Positions 53,352 to 62,636 of a stretch of 64,000 nucleotides of DNA are shown one piece after another; position 1 is the stretch's first letter; each line of letters opens with the position of its first letter. The stretch covers positions 49,495 through 113,494 of the forward strand of contig JACPVI010000045.1 of the NCBI GenBank assembly GCA_016191815.1, given 5' to 3'. This DNA is from Myxococcales bacterium (lineage in GTDB: Bacteria; Myxococcota; Myxococcia; Myxococcales; Myxococcaceae). A program made the position numbers and the translations under genes. The notes under the pieces are model-generated. The model ran no database searches, was not told where the DNA came from, and saw only the letters and a list, made by a program, of their open reading frames with translations.

Positions 53352-56300
53352 TCACTCGAGCTGGAACAGCTCCTCCACGTCCTGCTCGGAGATGAGCTTC
53401 CCCATGTCGGAGCCCGCCGACAGCACGCCCTCGGCCAGCTCGCGCTTCCTTCTCTGCAATTCGAGGATCTTCTCCTCGATCGTCCCCTTGGTGACGAGCT
53501 TGTAGGCGATCACCGCCTTGGTCTGGCCGATGCGGTGAGTGCGGTCGGTGGCCTGGTCCTCCACCGCCGGGTTCCACCACGGATCGTAGTGGATGACGTA
53601 ATCCGCCGCGGTGAGGTTGAGGCCGGTGCCGCCCGCTTTGAGGCTGATGAAGAAGATCGGCGGGCCCTCCTGGGCATTGAACTCGTCCACCTTGCTCATC
53701 CGGTCGCGGGTGCGGCCGTCGAGATAGAGGTAGCGAAGTCCCAAGAGGTCGGCCTGCTCCTTGAGCAGGGCCAGCATCTCGGTGAACTGGCTGAACACCA
53801 GCGCCCGGTGGCCCTCGTCCACCAGGTCGCGCACCAGCCCGACGAAGCGCTCCAGCTTGGCGGAGGGAGGAAGCAGCGTCCCGGGCGGCAGCTTGAGGAG
53901 CCTGGGGTCGCAGCAGACCTGCCTCATCCTGAGCAGCGCCGCGAGGATGGACATCCGCGATCGGCCGAAGCCCACCTTCTCCATCGAGGCGTACACCTTG
54001 CGCCGGCTCTCCTCCAGCACCTCCCGGTAGAGGGCGGCCTGGCCGGGCTCCAGCTCGCACCAGGCGACCGTCTCGGTCTTGGGCGGCAGCTCTTTGGCCA
54101 CCTCGGACTTGAGCCTCCGCATCACGAAGGGGCGGATCCGCCGCTTGAGCCGGTCGCGGGCGGAGAGATCTCCCACCACCTGGACCGGCTGCTCGTAGCG
54201 CTCGGAGAAGTCCTCCGCGCTGCCCAAGAAGAGCGGCATCAAGAAGTCGAAGATGCTCCACAGCTCCGAGAGCCGGTTCTCCAGCGGGGTGCCGGTGAGC
54301 GCCAGCCGCAGCTCCGAGGGGAGCGACTTGCACGCCAGCGCGGTGGCGGAGTCGGCGTTCTTGATGTTCTGCGCCTCGTCCAGGATGACGTAGCGGAATC
54401 CCACCTTGGAGAGCTCCTGCACGTCGCGGCGGACGAGCGCGTAGGAGGTGAGCACCAGGTCGGTGGAGGCGAGCCGGTCGGCGCGCTCCTTGCGGTCCTG
54501 GCCGTGCCAGACCACCGTGGCCAGCTCCGGGGTGAAGCGCTGGGCCTCGCGCTCCCAGTTGGCGAGCACGCTGGTGGGCGCCACCACCAACGACGGCCGG
54601 CGCCCCTCCTCGTCCTTCACCCTCTGGAGCAGAGCCAGGGCCTGCACCGTCTTCCCCAGGCCCATGTCGTCCGCCAGGATTCCCGACAGCCCGTGGCGGT
54701 GCAGGAACCACAGCCAGGAGAGCCCGCCTTCCTGGTAATGCCTGAGCGTGCCTTGGAGCGCGGGCGGCGGCTTCACCTTCGGGATGCCGTCCAGGTTCCT
54801 CAGCTCGGCGATGGCGCCGCGAGCCTTGGCCTGCACCTCGACTCCGCCGAGCGAAGAGAGCAACTCCAGCGCGGGGGCCTGGTAGAGGGGCAGCCGGGTG
54901 CGGCTCTTTCCCGGCAGGGCGCCCGCCTCCTCGAGGAGGAGCGCGGCCTTCGACAGCTCCTCGCGATCGGCCTCGGCGAAGCTGCCGTCCTTGAGCCGGA
55001 TGTAGCGGCGGTTGGAGTCGAGCCAGATCCTCACCGCGCCCAGGTCCACCGATTGGTCCTCGACCGCGAACTCTGCGTCCAGCTCGAACCAGTGGACCCC
55101 GCTCATCGACACCCGCACCCTCGGCCTCACCCGCGCGCGGAGCTTCACCTTCCGCTCCGCGCCGAACAGCTCCCAGTCGGCCGGCAGCTCCTTGAGTCCA
55201 GCCGCCCAAAGCTCGATCGCCGCGTCGCCCTGGGCCTCGAAGGAGGCGGAGGCCGAATCGAACCGGAAGCCGCGGTCGAGGAGCAGCTTGGCGGCGGCGC
55301 GCTCGGCCGGCTCGTCGCGGCGGTAGAGCTTGCGCCCGCCCTCCCTCACTCCGGCGGCGTAGCCCAAGTGCGAGGCGGCCGGGGAGACGGGCACGGTGGT
55401 GTGGCCGTACCTGGCGGCGAGCTTGGCTCGGACGTGCTCGGCGCCGCCCTCGAGAGTGAGGACGAAGCGGGGCGGGGTGGACTCGTCGACGTCGATTCCA
55501 TCCGCCCGGAGCGAGAGGCTGTGCCTGGGGAGGTGGGCGGCGAAGAAGGTGAGCACCCGGTCGAGCTGGGAGACCGGAAACGGCATCGAGGGCTCGAGGA
55601 GCCACTTCCGGATCAGCCTGGGAGGCGGCTCCGGCTGCAAGGGGTGGAGCGACTGCCCGACGATGGCCCAGCTACGGCGCCCGGCGAGGAGGATGGCGCC
55701 CTTGAGCTGCACCTGCATCCCGTCGGGGAGGAGCAGGCCGATGCGGGCGGTGGCTCCCTCGGGCTTCACGTCCAGTTGCACGTGGAGCTGCGCCGGGGAG
55801 TCGGAGAAGAAGAGCGGGGTGCCCCGGTAGATGACCTTCCTCTGCCTCAGGGGCTCGACGAGCTCCGCCAGGTCCTCGTCCGAGAGGACGACCCGGGCGT
55901 CGTAGCGGCTCTCGTGGCGGGCCAGCTCGAGGAAGATGCGCTCGTCGGCGGGTCCGATGCGCGCCCCGGTGGAGAGCAGGCGCTTGACGTGCACCGGGCC
56001 CTTGGTCTGCGCCTCGACCCTCCGCACGTCCACCACCCAGTGGCGGGTGCCGGTGCCCTGCACGGGAGTGAGCCGGTAGAGGAATTCGAAGTCCGGGAGC
56101 GCCGAGAGGCCCAGCCAGCTCTCGATCTTCGCCAGGGCGGGGAGGCTCACCACCTGGGCGCCCTCGCCCTCTTGCTGGGCCCGGGCGCGGGCGAGACAGA
56201 CGAGCGCGGCGGCCACCACGTGCTTGCAGTGCGGGCCGTACTTGCCCCAGGCCAGGCAGTTGCAGCGCGAGCCTACTTGCTGTCCGTTCGGAGAGGCCTC

Positions 56301-56510
56301 GGGCCACACCTCGACGTCGTAGCGGGCTCCGGAGGAGCCGAGCACCCTGGCGGAGAGCTTGTCGGCCTGGCGGACGAGCTCGGACACTCTCCGCCCCTCG
56401 GCGTAGGCGCGGCCCTTCCGGAAGGTGACGGGAGGAACCTCGTCGCGCAGTGGCTGGAGCCAGCCCAGGTCGGCGGCGGGGGGCAGGTCTGTGGGGGCGG
56501 TGGTGGACAC
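53352..56510 (-). CDS. SNF2-family helicase with SWIM zinc finger
   Basis: The product is about 1050 residues. Near residue 100 a SWIM motif (CNCLAWGKYGPHCKHVVAA) is present, typical of bacterial HepA/SNF2 proteins. A long middle domain follows. The ATPase has ILADDMGLGKTVQALALL near residue 600, VLTSYALVRRDV, ILDEAQNIKNADSA and the second RecA lobe with TGLNLTAADYVIHYDPWWNPA and THRIGQTKAV. It would remodel nucleoprotein or RNA polymerase. Frame start 56627 is open; GTG at 56510 (STTAPTDLPP) is preferred, with the first 40 codons having no family likeness. It is seven bases from a lipoprotein gene stop. Confidence 0.9.
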   Translation of the reverse strand: MSTTAPTDLPPAADLGWLQPLRDEVPPVTFRKGRAYAEGRRVSELVRQADKLSARVLGSSGARYDVEVWPEASPNGQQVGSRCNCLAWGKYGPHCKHVVAAALVCLARARAQQEGEGAQVVSLPALAKIESWLGLSALPDFEFLYRLTPVQGTGTRHWVVDVRRVEAQTKGPVHVKRLLSTGARIGPADERIFLELARHESRYDARVVLSDEDLAELVEPLRQRKVIYRGTPLFFSDSPAQLHVQLDVKPEGATARIGLLLPDGMQVQLKGAILLAGRRSWAIVGQSLHPLQPEPPPRLIRKWLLEPSMPFPVSQLDRVLTFFAAHLPRHSLSLRADGIDVDESTPPRFVLTLEGGAEHVRAKLAARYGHTTVPVSPAASHLGYAAGVREGGRKLYRRDEPAERAAAKLLLDRGFRFDSASASFEAQGDAAIELWAAGLKELPADWELFGAERKVKLRARVRPRVRVSMSGVHWFELDAEFAVEDQSVDLGAVRIWLDSNRRYIRLKDGSFAEADREELSKAALLLEEAGALPGKSRTRLPLYQAPALELLSSLGGVEVQAKARGAIAELRNLDGIPKVKPPPALQGTLRHYQEGGLSWLWFLHRHGLSGILADDMGLGKTVQALALLQRVKDEEGRRPSLVVAPTSVLANWEREAQRFTPELATVVWHGQDRKERADRLASTDLVLTSYALVRRDVQELSKVGFRYVILDEAQNIKNADSATALACKSLPSELRLALTGTPLENRLSELWSIFDFLMPLFLGSAEDFSERYEQPVQVVGDLSARDRLKRRIRPFVMRRLKSEVAKELPPKTETVAWCELEPGQAALYREVLEESRRKVYASMEKVGFGRSRMSILAALLRMRQVCCDPRLLKLPPGTLLPPSAKLERFVGLVRDLVDEGHRALVFSQFTEMLALLKEQADLLGLRYLYLDGRTRDRMSKVDEFNAQEGPPIFFISLKAGGTGLNLTAADYVIHYDPWWNPAVEDQATDRTHRIGQTKAVIAYKLVTKGTIEEKILELQRRKRELAEGVLSAGSDMGKLISEQDVEELFQLE

Positions 56511-56633
56511 TTCGAGAGGAAACACCCCGCGGGCGCGGGGGAATCCGTTCGAATACCACGGAAAGCGCGCCCGAGACAGCTCGGGGTCAGCCGGCGGCGC
56601 TTGAGGGGCACCGCCGGCTACGGGCACGGCTCG

Positions 56634-59600
56634 CTATGGCGTCCGAGTGATGATGAAACCGCCGCGGGACCGATCGTCGTTCCCAGCATAGAAGGAGTCG
56701 ACGAACACGTAGTAGGTGGTGTTCGCGGTGGCGCCGAAGGTCAGGATCTCCGGATCGCTGTCGTTCGCCGGATCCTGGCTGTCGACGCATGAGCCGGCGT
56801 TGCAGTTGTTCTCCAGTACCGCCAACCCGACGTCGAACCCTCGCTGGGGATAGACGGAGACGGTGACCGGCCCAGCCGTGGTCGTGGTAAAGGTATAGAC
56901 GACTTCGGCCCCGCCGAGCGAATTGAAGCACGCTCCGCCCGTGTAGGCGTTGCTGGAGCTGTAGTCGCCGCTGGCCCCCAGCGTGCTGCCGGGCACGCTG
57001 GTGTTCGCCGGGAGCTGGAGCGCGCCACTGCACAGGTCATTCGCCGCCGACCCGGAGCCGGCAACGTCCACCTGGAGCTGGAACGGGCCGGCTTTGCGCG
57101 ATGTTCCGGAGGTGTCCACCCAGACGTAGTAGTCGGTCGCAGGGGTCAACCCCTGGCCGAGGGCGACGGCGTGGTAGTCGGGGAAGCCCGAGCTCGAGGA
57201 GCAGTCGATCTGCGTTCCCGCGTCGCTCAAACAGGACGAACGCAAATACACCGCCGGGCCGTACTCCACCGAGTTCCGGCTGTACACCGCCACACGCGCG
57301 TTCACGCCTCCATCGGCGCCGCCGGTCGAGGGCGTGCGGAAGCTATGGACGAGATCCGATGACCCGGCGCCGGAGCTGCTGGTGCTGCAAGTGGCTCCGG
57401 TATGGTCTTGCCCCGCGTCGCGAGTGGTGCTCTCGATGCTCGCGGTTCCACCGGTCAAGGTCAGCGCCGCCACGTTGGCGCAGCTCTCATTGGCGGGAAC
57501 GGGATCCGACGATGCGAGGCCCACCGTGAGCTGGAAGGGTCCGGAACCACCCCTGTAGCCGTCGACGACCAAGAGGTAGGTGCCAGCCGGCAGGGAGCTC
57601 ACCACCAGCTTCGCGGGATCGGAATAGGCAATGCCGTTGACGCATCCTGGAATGGTGGCGAAACCGGCGTCGTCGGCGGTCAGCCCCGCGTCGGCCAGGC
57701 ACGCAGAGGCCGGCCTGACGAACACCGCCGGCCGGTGGCCGCCGTCCACCGCGGTGACCGTTGCGGTGAGCTTGCCGGTGGTGGTGGTGGTGAAGCGATA
57801 GACGACGTCCAAGGTGTCGGTGCTCAGGCACGAGGCGCTGTAGTCGTCCGTCGCCCCGGCCGTGTTTCCTGCCAGCTGCACCGAGCTGCCGCCATCGGTG
57901 AATAGATCGAGCGGATTGGCGCAGGTGTCGTTGGCCGGCTTGGGCGTGGCAGACGTCAGCGAGACGATCACCGTCTGTGCGCCGGAGCTGGGGCCGCTCC
58001 AGCTGTCGACGAAGAGGAAATAATCGCCCGCGGGGAGGTTGGTGGCGGTGAAGGTCTCGGACCCTGCGCTGCCAGTCGCATCCTCGCAAGCGAGCTCGCT
58101 GCCGGTGGTGCAAGTCGCCCCGCGCAGGTAGATCACCGGGTCCACTCCGGCTCCGCCGACGCTGACCACCGTCACGTCCTGCGGCGAGGCGAGGGTGAGC
58201 TTGTAGACGGCGTCCTTTCCGGTCGTGCCGCTGCTCGCGCAGGTGCCGACGTAGTCGGCGGTGAGCGTGGAGGTGTCCACCTGGAAGGTGGCGACTCCTC
58301 CGTCGAAGGCGAGCGACGGCGGGGCGGTGCAATTGTCTTCGCCCGGTGGCGTGGTGGCAGGCAGTTGCTCGACCAGGATGTCAAAGGTCCCGGCGGTTCC
58401 GTTGGTCCCGTCGATCCAGATCGAGTAGGTGCCCGGCTGCTGGCTCTGGAAGTTGACCACGTGAGGCGTGGTGTCGAACTTCGCCTCACAGGCGAGCTGG
58501 TCGGCCAGGGCAGTGCTGGTGCAAGCGCCCGGCTTTCGCACGTAGACCGCCGGCTCGAGAGCAGCAGGGGTCCCGGTCGGAGTCACCGTGATGCGGACGT
58601 CCCGCACGGTGGCGAGCGTGTACTCGTACATCACGTCCTTGCCGCTGCTCTTGGCCGAGCTCGAGCAGGAAGGCGAGGGGTCGGTGGAACTGGGGTTGCT
58701 GTTGTTGGCAGCGGTGTTGCTACCCGAGGCGGAAGCCACCCCGCCATCGAAGGAGAGGGCGATCGCGGTGGAGCAGTCGTCGTTCGGCGGCGGCAAGGTG
58801 GGCGGGGAGAGGGTCACGTCCAAGGTGAACGGACCCGATGAGCTGAGCGCCCCGTCGACCCAGACGAAGTAGGTCCCGGGCTGCAGGTTGATCATCTTGA
58901 CGATGGGAGGGCTCTGGCTGAGGTTCGAGGTGCAGCCCAGCTCGTCAGCCGCCGCGGCGGTGGTGGTGTCGCACTTGTTGGGCGCCATCACGTACACCAC
59001 CGGGTCGTAGCTCGCGTTGCCCGGGGTCACCTTGACTTCGACGTCCTGCGCCGAAGTGAGGGTGAAGGAATAGACGAGGTCCTTGCCGGAGGACGCCGCG
59101 GAGGACGAGCAGCTCGGGGCATTGTCCGCCGAAGTGTTGTTGTTGGCCGCGGCCGAGGTGTCACCGGAGGCGGTGGCCGTGTTGCCGCTGAAGGTCAACG
59201 CCATGGCCGTGGCGCAACTGTCGTTCGCCACGCCTCCGTCTCCGCCGCCGCCGTCGGGTGCGGCCTCGCACATGTTCATCCCGGTGTTGCAGATCGGCTT
59301 GGCGGGATCGGTGCAGTCGGCGTTGCCGGTGCACTCCACGCATTGCTTGGTAGTGGTGTTGCACGCCGGATTGGGAGCCGCGCAGTCGGTGTTGCCCAAG
59401 CACTGCACGCAGGCCCCCGCGCCGCCTCCGGCCGCGGTGTTGCAGATCGGCGTCGGCGCCGAGCAGCCCTGGGTCGCCGTGCAGGTCTTGCACACCGTGC
59501 CGTCGCAGATCGGCGTCGCTCCCGAGCAGGGCGGGTTGCAGGTCTGACCGGAGTCCGGCGTCTCGCAGGTCTTGGTGGCGGTGTTGCAGACCTGGGGCGA

Positions 59601-60005
59601 GGTGCAGTGGCTGTTGTCGAGGCAGGCCACGCACGCGCCAGCGCCCGAGTTGGCCGCGGTGTCGCAGGCCGGCGTCGGCGCGGAGCAGCCCTGAGTGGCC
59701 GTGCAGGTCTTGCAGGTCTTGCTGATCGGCTCGCAGATCGGCGTGGCCCCGGAGCAGTCGGGCACGCAGCCAGTGCCGGCGTCGCCGCCGCCGCCGCCAC
59801 CGCCACCGCCGCCGCCACCGCCACCACCCCCTCCGCCGCCAGTGCCGCCGTCGACGATCTTGCAGACCCCGTCCTTCGGGTCGCAGGCCGCGCCCGGCTG
59901 CGTGCACGTCACCTTCGCGCACTTGTTCGTCGTACCGCAGTTACAAGCGGCGCTCACCAACCCCAGTCCCAGTGCCAGCGCCCCGAAACGAATTCCACGC
60001 GACAT
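56634..60005 (-). CDS. Large secreted lipoprotein with six PPC-like domains
   Basis: The 1123-residue lipoprotein starts at ATG 60005 after GGGGAGG (lipobox LVSAAC). A poly-Gly linker follows, then three rounds of Cys-rich repeats (CKTCTATQGCSAPTPxC, CVxCLxNxxC). Six domains of about 140 residues come next, each starting with an (A)ND(S/D)C motif (VANDSCATAMAL, PPNDDCSTAIAL, PANDTCANPLDL, PANESCANVAAL, AANDLCSGALQL and GEDNCTAPPSL). All have YxFTxxxxxDVxVxVxPxxxxxDPVVYV and GTYFxWVDG, the PPC/peptidase C-terminal fold. PPC domains bind sugars or peptides and mediate secretion. No catalytic domain is present. It has a strong promoter at 60057-60085. Confidence 0.88.
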   Translation of the reverse strand: MSRGIRFGALALGLGLVSAACNCGTTNKCAKVTCTQPGAACDPKDGVCKIVDGGTGGGGGGGGGGGGGGGGGGGDAGTGCVPDCSGATPICEPISKTCKTCTATQGCSAPTPACDTAANSGAGACVACLDNSHCTSPQVCNTATKTCETPDSGQTCNPPCSGATPICDGTVCKTCTATQGCSAPTPICNTAAGGGAGACVQCLGNTDCAAPNPACNTTTKQCVECTGNADCTDPAKPICNTGMNMCEAAPDGGGGDGGVANDSCATAMALTFSGNTATASGDTSAAANNNTSADNAPSCSSSAASSGKDLVYSFTLTSAQDVEVKVTPGNASYDPVVYVMAPNKCDTTTAAAADELGCTSNLSQSPPIVKMINLQPGTYFVWVDGALSSSGPFTLDVTLSPPTLPPPNDDCSTAIALSFDGGVASASGSNTAANNSNPSSTDPSPSCSSSAKSSGKDVMYEYTLATVRDVRITVTPTGTPAALEPAVYVRKPGACTSTALADQLACEAKFDTTPHVVNFQSQQPGTYSIWIDGTNGTAGTFDILVEQLPATTPPGEDNCTAPPSLAFDGGVATFQVDTSTLTADYVGTCASSGTTGKDAVYKLTLASPQDVTVVSVGGAGVDPVIYLRGATCTTGSELACEDATGSAGSETFTATNLPAGDYFLFVDSWSGPSSGAQTVIVSLTSATPKPANDTCANPLDLFTDGGSSVQLAGNTAGATDDYSASCLSTDTLDVVYRFTTTTTGKLTATVTAVDGGHRPAVFVRPASACLADAGLTADDAGFATIPGCVNGIAYSDPAKLVVSSLPAGTYLLVVDGYRGGSGPFQLTVGLASSDPVPANESCANVAALTLTGGTASIESTTRDAGQDHTGATCSTSSSGAGSSDLVHSFRTPSTGGADGGVNARVAVYSRNSVEYGPAVYLRSSCLSDAGTQIDCSSSSGFPDYHAVALGQGLTPATDYYVWVDTSGTSRKAGPFQLQVDVAGSGSAANDLCSGALQLPANTSVPGSTLGASGDYSSSNAYTGGACFNSLGGAEVVYTFTTTTAGPVTVSVYPQRGFDVGLAVLENNCNAGSCVDSQDPANDSDPEILTFGATANTTYYVFVDSFYAGNDDRSRGGFIITRTP
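59783..59843 (-). repeat. Poly-glycine coding triplet tract
   Basis: About twenty consecutive Gly codons (GGC/GGT/GGA mix) form a spacer after the lipobox in the PPC lipoprotein. The triplet repetition is prone to slippage, so length may vary between strains without frame change. Confidence 0.8.
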
Positions 60006-60056
60006 GAACGGCCTCCCCTGGTACACCCGGCCGGCATCCCCTCGCCGGAGGCCGGC

Positions 60057-60085
60057 CGTATACCGGCCGCGAGTACCAGTGTCAA
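60057..60085 (-). promoter_or_regulatory. Strong sigma70-type promoter of PPC lipoprotein gene
   Basis: TTGACA (complement of 60080-60085) and TATACG (complement of 60057-60062) are 17 bases apart. The -35 is a perfect consensus and the -10 has four of six matches. It lies about 55-80 bases before the ATG at 60005 on the same strand. Inverted CGGCCG words flank the -10. Confidence 0.7.
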
Positions 60086-60188
60086 AGTACGGTCAGTGAA
60101 GCAGCGAACGTTCCTGATCAGCGCTCGGCGCACCGCGTTGTCGGATCAGCCGGCCCGCCGCGCACTCTCTTGAAGACTGCGGAGCCGG

Positions 60189-61766
60189 CTACGGGAAACA
60201 GCTCGGCTGGCAGGTCTTCTGGGTATCGCCAACCGAAGCGAAGCAGCGGCTGTTCTCGAAGCTCTTCTGCGCCGCGCACTGGGAGCCGGAGGTGCATGGC
60301 GAGCCAGCGGGCAAGAGCGCGCTGCAGAGACTGCCGGCGTCCGGCACCGCCTTGCAGAAGCCGTTGTTGGCTCCGTCCGCGCAGAACACCCCGACCGGAC
60401 CGCAGGGATCTCCCGGCTGGCTGTAGGCCTTGCAGCTGTAGCCCCCGGTGCCGGCGTCGAACCGCGGGCAGGTGAGGTAGTCCTTGCACTCGAAGTTCGC
60501 CTTGCAGACGCCGCCCGAGGCCTGGCGCGCCACGCAGACCGAGCCTGAGCAGACCGCGCTGTCCACGCAGTCGGTGTCGTAGTAGCGGCTGTAGCTGCAG
60601 GAGGAGCCCGCCGGCTGCCGCGGAGTGCAGGTGCCCTTCCTAAGCGACGGCCCTCCATCGGTGGTGAGGAAGTAGTCCTTGCAGAACAGGGTGTCCTGGC
60701 AATCCCTGCTGACTTGCTCGCACTCCGCTCCCGCCGGCTGGCTGTAAGGGGCGATCAGCTTGCACGCGCCGTCGAGGCAGGTACCGCCGCCGGAGCAGCC
60801 GTCGTCGTTGGCTTCATTCACGCAGGCCTGCCCGAGCGCGATCCGCGGCTGGCACACTCCGGGATAGAAGTTGAAGCCCACCGAGTAGAAGCCTTTGCAG
60901 TAGGCGGTGTCCACGCAGTCCTCGAAGTACCCGCAGGGCTGACCGGCCAGCACCTTGCCGCAGAGATCCGGCCCGCCGTCGGGCACCAGGCTGGTGAAGT
61001 TGCAGTATCCGGAGCTGCACTCGCGCTCGTAGAGCGGCGCGTCGCAGGGCTGCCCGTCGGCCTTGAGGGCGATCGCCAGGCAGCGATCTCCCGCGTCGGC
61101 ACCCGCGTCCGCCGGGGTGTCGCAGTAGGAATTCGCCGGATCGCAGCGCTGGTCCGAGAAATTGCAGCCGGCGCCGATCCCGACGTAGGGGAGGCAGGTC
61201 TTGCACTGGCTCGTGCCGCCGTAGCAGACTCCCTGGGTGCAGTCGGGGGACGAAGCGCAGACGGCTCCCAGGCTTGCCGCCGGCTTGAACACGGTGAACG
61301 CGCTGCACTCCACCGGTCGGATGAGGTTTCCCTCGATGCACTTGTAGCTCGAGAGGGCGTCCACGCACGCCTTGCCCGCCACCGGGTCGTAGCTCCGGCT
61401 GGTCTGCTTGAAGGCCTCGTTGCAAGCGGCGGCCACTCGGGAGAGGCAGGCGGAGCTCTGCGCCGGATCGATGAAGCCGCAGGCGGCCTCGCGGTCGCAG
61501 ACCGCCTTGGAGAGCGCCGGGCAATACTCCGCCGCGGTCAGCGAGCCGGGGCCGGCGTCCACGCCTCCGCCCCCTCCGGCCCCTCCGGCCCCTCCGCCTG
61601 CCCCTCCGCCTGCCCCACCGCCTCCGCCAGCGCCGCCACCTGTGCCTCCGCCTCCGCCCGAGTCCCCCGCGTCGGGCCTCGCGCCGACTCCGCAGTTGCA
61701 ACCCCAAAGGGAAAGCGCCGCGGCCGCAAGGCCGATCATCCTGAACCGAGTGAGTGCCCCGCTCAT
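60189..61766 (-). CDS. Secreted Cys-rich lipoprotein with Gly-rich linker
   Basis: The 525-residue protein has a signal peptide (LAAAALSLWGC lipobox), a Gly/Ala-rich linker of about 45 residues, and a long Cys-rich region. It contains ACGFIDPAQSSACLSRV at first, then repeated short disulfide modules (CYGGTSQCKTCLPY, CSSGYCNF, CGYFEDCVDTAYCKG, CQDTLFCKD, CVDSAVCSG), with about 50 Cys in total. The pattern resembles Dickkopf-type or colipase-like Cys modules common in myxobacterial surface proteins. No enzyme motif. The ATG at 61766 is 10 bases after GAGGAG. Confidence 0.8.
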   Translation of the reverse strand: MSGALTRFRMIGLAAAALSLWGCNCGVGARPDAGDSGGGGGTGGGAGGGGGAGGGAGGGAGGAGGGGGVDAGPGSLTAAEYCPALSKAVCDREAACGFIDPAQSSACLSRVAAACNEAFKQTSRSYDPVAGKACVDALSSYKCIEGNLIRPVECSAFTVFKPAASLGAVCASSPDCTQGVCYGGTSQCKTCLPYVGIGAGCNFSDQRCDPANSYCDTPADAGADAGDRCLAIALKADGQPCDAPLYERECSSGYCNFTSLVPDGGPDLCGKVLAGQPCGYFEDCVDTAYCKGFYSVGFNFYPGVCQPRIALGQACVNEANDDGCSGGGTCLDGACKLIAPYSQPAGAECEQVSRDCQDTLFCKDYFLTTDGGPSLRKGTCTPRQPAGSSCSYSRYYDTDCVDSAVCSGSVCVARQASGGVCKANFECKDYLTCPRFDAGTGGYSCKAYSQPGDPCGPVGVFCADGANNGFCKAVPDAGSLCSALLPAGSPCTSGSQCAAQKSFENSRCFASVGDTQKTCQPSCFP

Positions 61767-61823
61767 CTTGCCGATGCTCCTCTCCGTGGCGAGGGACGGT
61801 CCCCTTCATCCTCGCCGCGCGCT

Positions 61824-61853
61824 GGTCTACTCGGGCTGTCGCGCACAAGTCAA
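61824..61853 (-). promoter_or_regulatory. Candidate sigma70-type promoter for Cys-rich lipoprotein
   Basis: TTGACT (complement of 61848-61853) and TAGACC (complement of 61824-61829) are 18 bases apart, about 58 bases before the ATG. Weaker than the promoter at 60057. Apart from this and the short frame at 61895, nothing was recognised in the 61767-62015 gap. Confidence 0.35.
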
Positions 61854-61894
61854 AGGCATTGCCCGCGCGCCGCCCGACCATTTCGCCCCGAACT

Positions 61895-62050
61895 GTGGTG
61901 GAGCGAGCTGCCGGCAAGTTGGGCCGCGACAAGTTCTGCGAGCTCATGGCCCCCGTGCGCAAGCATGTCGAGGCTGCGCTCGAGCGCGCCGTCGCGGCGA
62001 AGCTTCCGCACGTCTCTATCGTGTTGGCGGAGCGATCACCTCCACCATGA
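61895..62050 (+). pseudogene. Possible gene remnant, helical 51-residue frame
   Basis: From GTG 61895 the frame reads VVERAAGKLGRDKFCELM and then APVRKHVEAALERAVAAKL, PHVSIVLAERSPPP and a stop. The composition is that of a coding helical protein, and it is open 5' of the GTG too. No ribosome site precedes it and no family was recognised. It runs toward the restriction-type gene and overlaps its 3' end by 35 bases. It may be the tail of a lost gene. Confidence 0.3.
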
Positions 62051-62636
62051 CCGGTCTGCCGCCCTTCAGGGCGACGCCGGGAAGCTCAAACGCGGCGGCG
62101 CCCCGGAGTTTGTCCGCAGGGCACTTGAGCCCGAACGTGTGCGTCCGCCCGCCGCCGCTGTGCCCCGCGGTGCTCCCCTCGTACTTCCAGTCTTCCTTGT
62201 TGAGGAACACCACGTCTACGCGCCAAACGACCACCTCGCGGCCGGGTTTTACCTTCCGGGTTGGATCGACGAGGTAGCGCCAGACGACGTACCAGCCGGG
62301 ATGATCGTAGTGGGACTGAATCGCCCACGGGCGCGAACTGCCCTTCGACTCGAGGGCCAATTCGGGAGGTGGGTTCGGCTTGCCGCCGAGCGACAGGTCG
62401 GGGAACCGTTGTTGCGCCACGTCGGGGTGCTTGTGTTTCTTGTACGGGCTGAAGGCGTGGAGGGCCTTCTGGCCGAAGATGCCCACCACCGCACTGAACA
62501 CGTTCGCCTGCTCGTGGTAGAGCTCAACGAGGTCGGTCGTCTCATCTTCGACGAACTCAATCGCCTTGGCGATGTGAACGAGTTCGAGTCTCTTCGGCAG
62601 CAGCACGCGGCCGCGAGTCGAATTGGCCGTTGGCAC
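62016..62636 (-). CDS. Putative type II restriction endonuclease partner
   Basis: The frame has an N-terminal helical region (LELVHIAKAIEFVEDETTDLV) and a likely PD-(D/E)XK-type nuclease core: ELALESKGSSRPW has ExK, and YVVWRYLVDPTRK, EVVVWRVDVVFLNKEDWKYEGS follow. It lies directly after a DNA methyltransferase on the same strand and overlaps it by about 80 bases. No type II enzyme name was recognised and the catalytic set is only a guess. The start is uncertain: GTG 62636 or TTG 62672. Alternative: an unrelated accessory protein of the methyltransferase. Confidence 0.5.
   Translation of the reverse strand: MPTANSTRGRVLLPKRLELVHIAKAIEFVEDETTDLVELYHEQANVFSAVVGIFGQKALHAFSPYKKHKHPDVAQQRFPDLSLGGKPNPPPELALESKGSSRPWAIQSHYDHPGWYVVWRYLVDPTRKVKPGREVVVWRVDVVFLNKEDWKYEGSTAGHSGGGRTHTFGLKCPADKLRGAAAFELPGVALKGGRPVMVEVIAPPTR

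Noticed and set aside
52656..56792. 1378-codon rightward frame starting before vapB
   Set aside because: Only its first 50 or so codons after 52767 look like VapB. The rest is antisense to the SNF2 helicase, and the fusion is explained by a frameshift at the G6 run.
59783..59843. Triplet tract considered as a non-coding microsatellite
   Set aside because: It is in frame within the lipoprotein and encodes a Gly linker.
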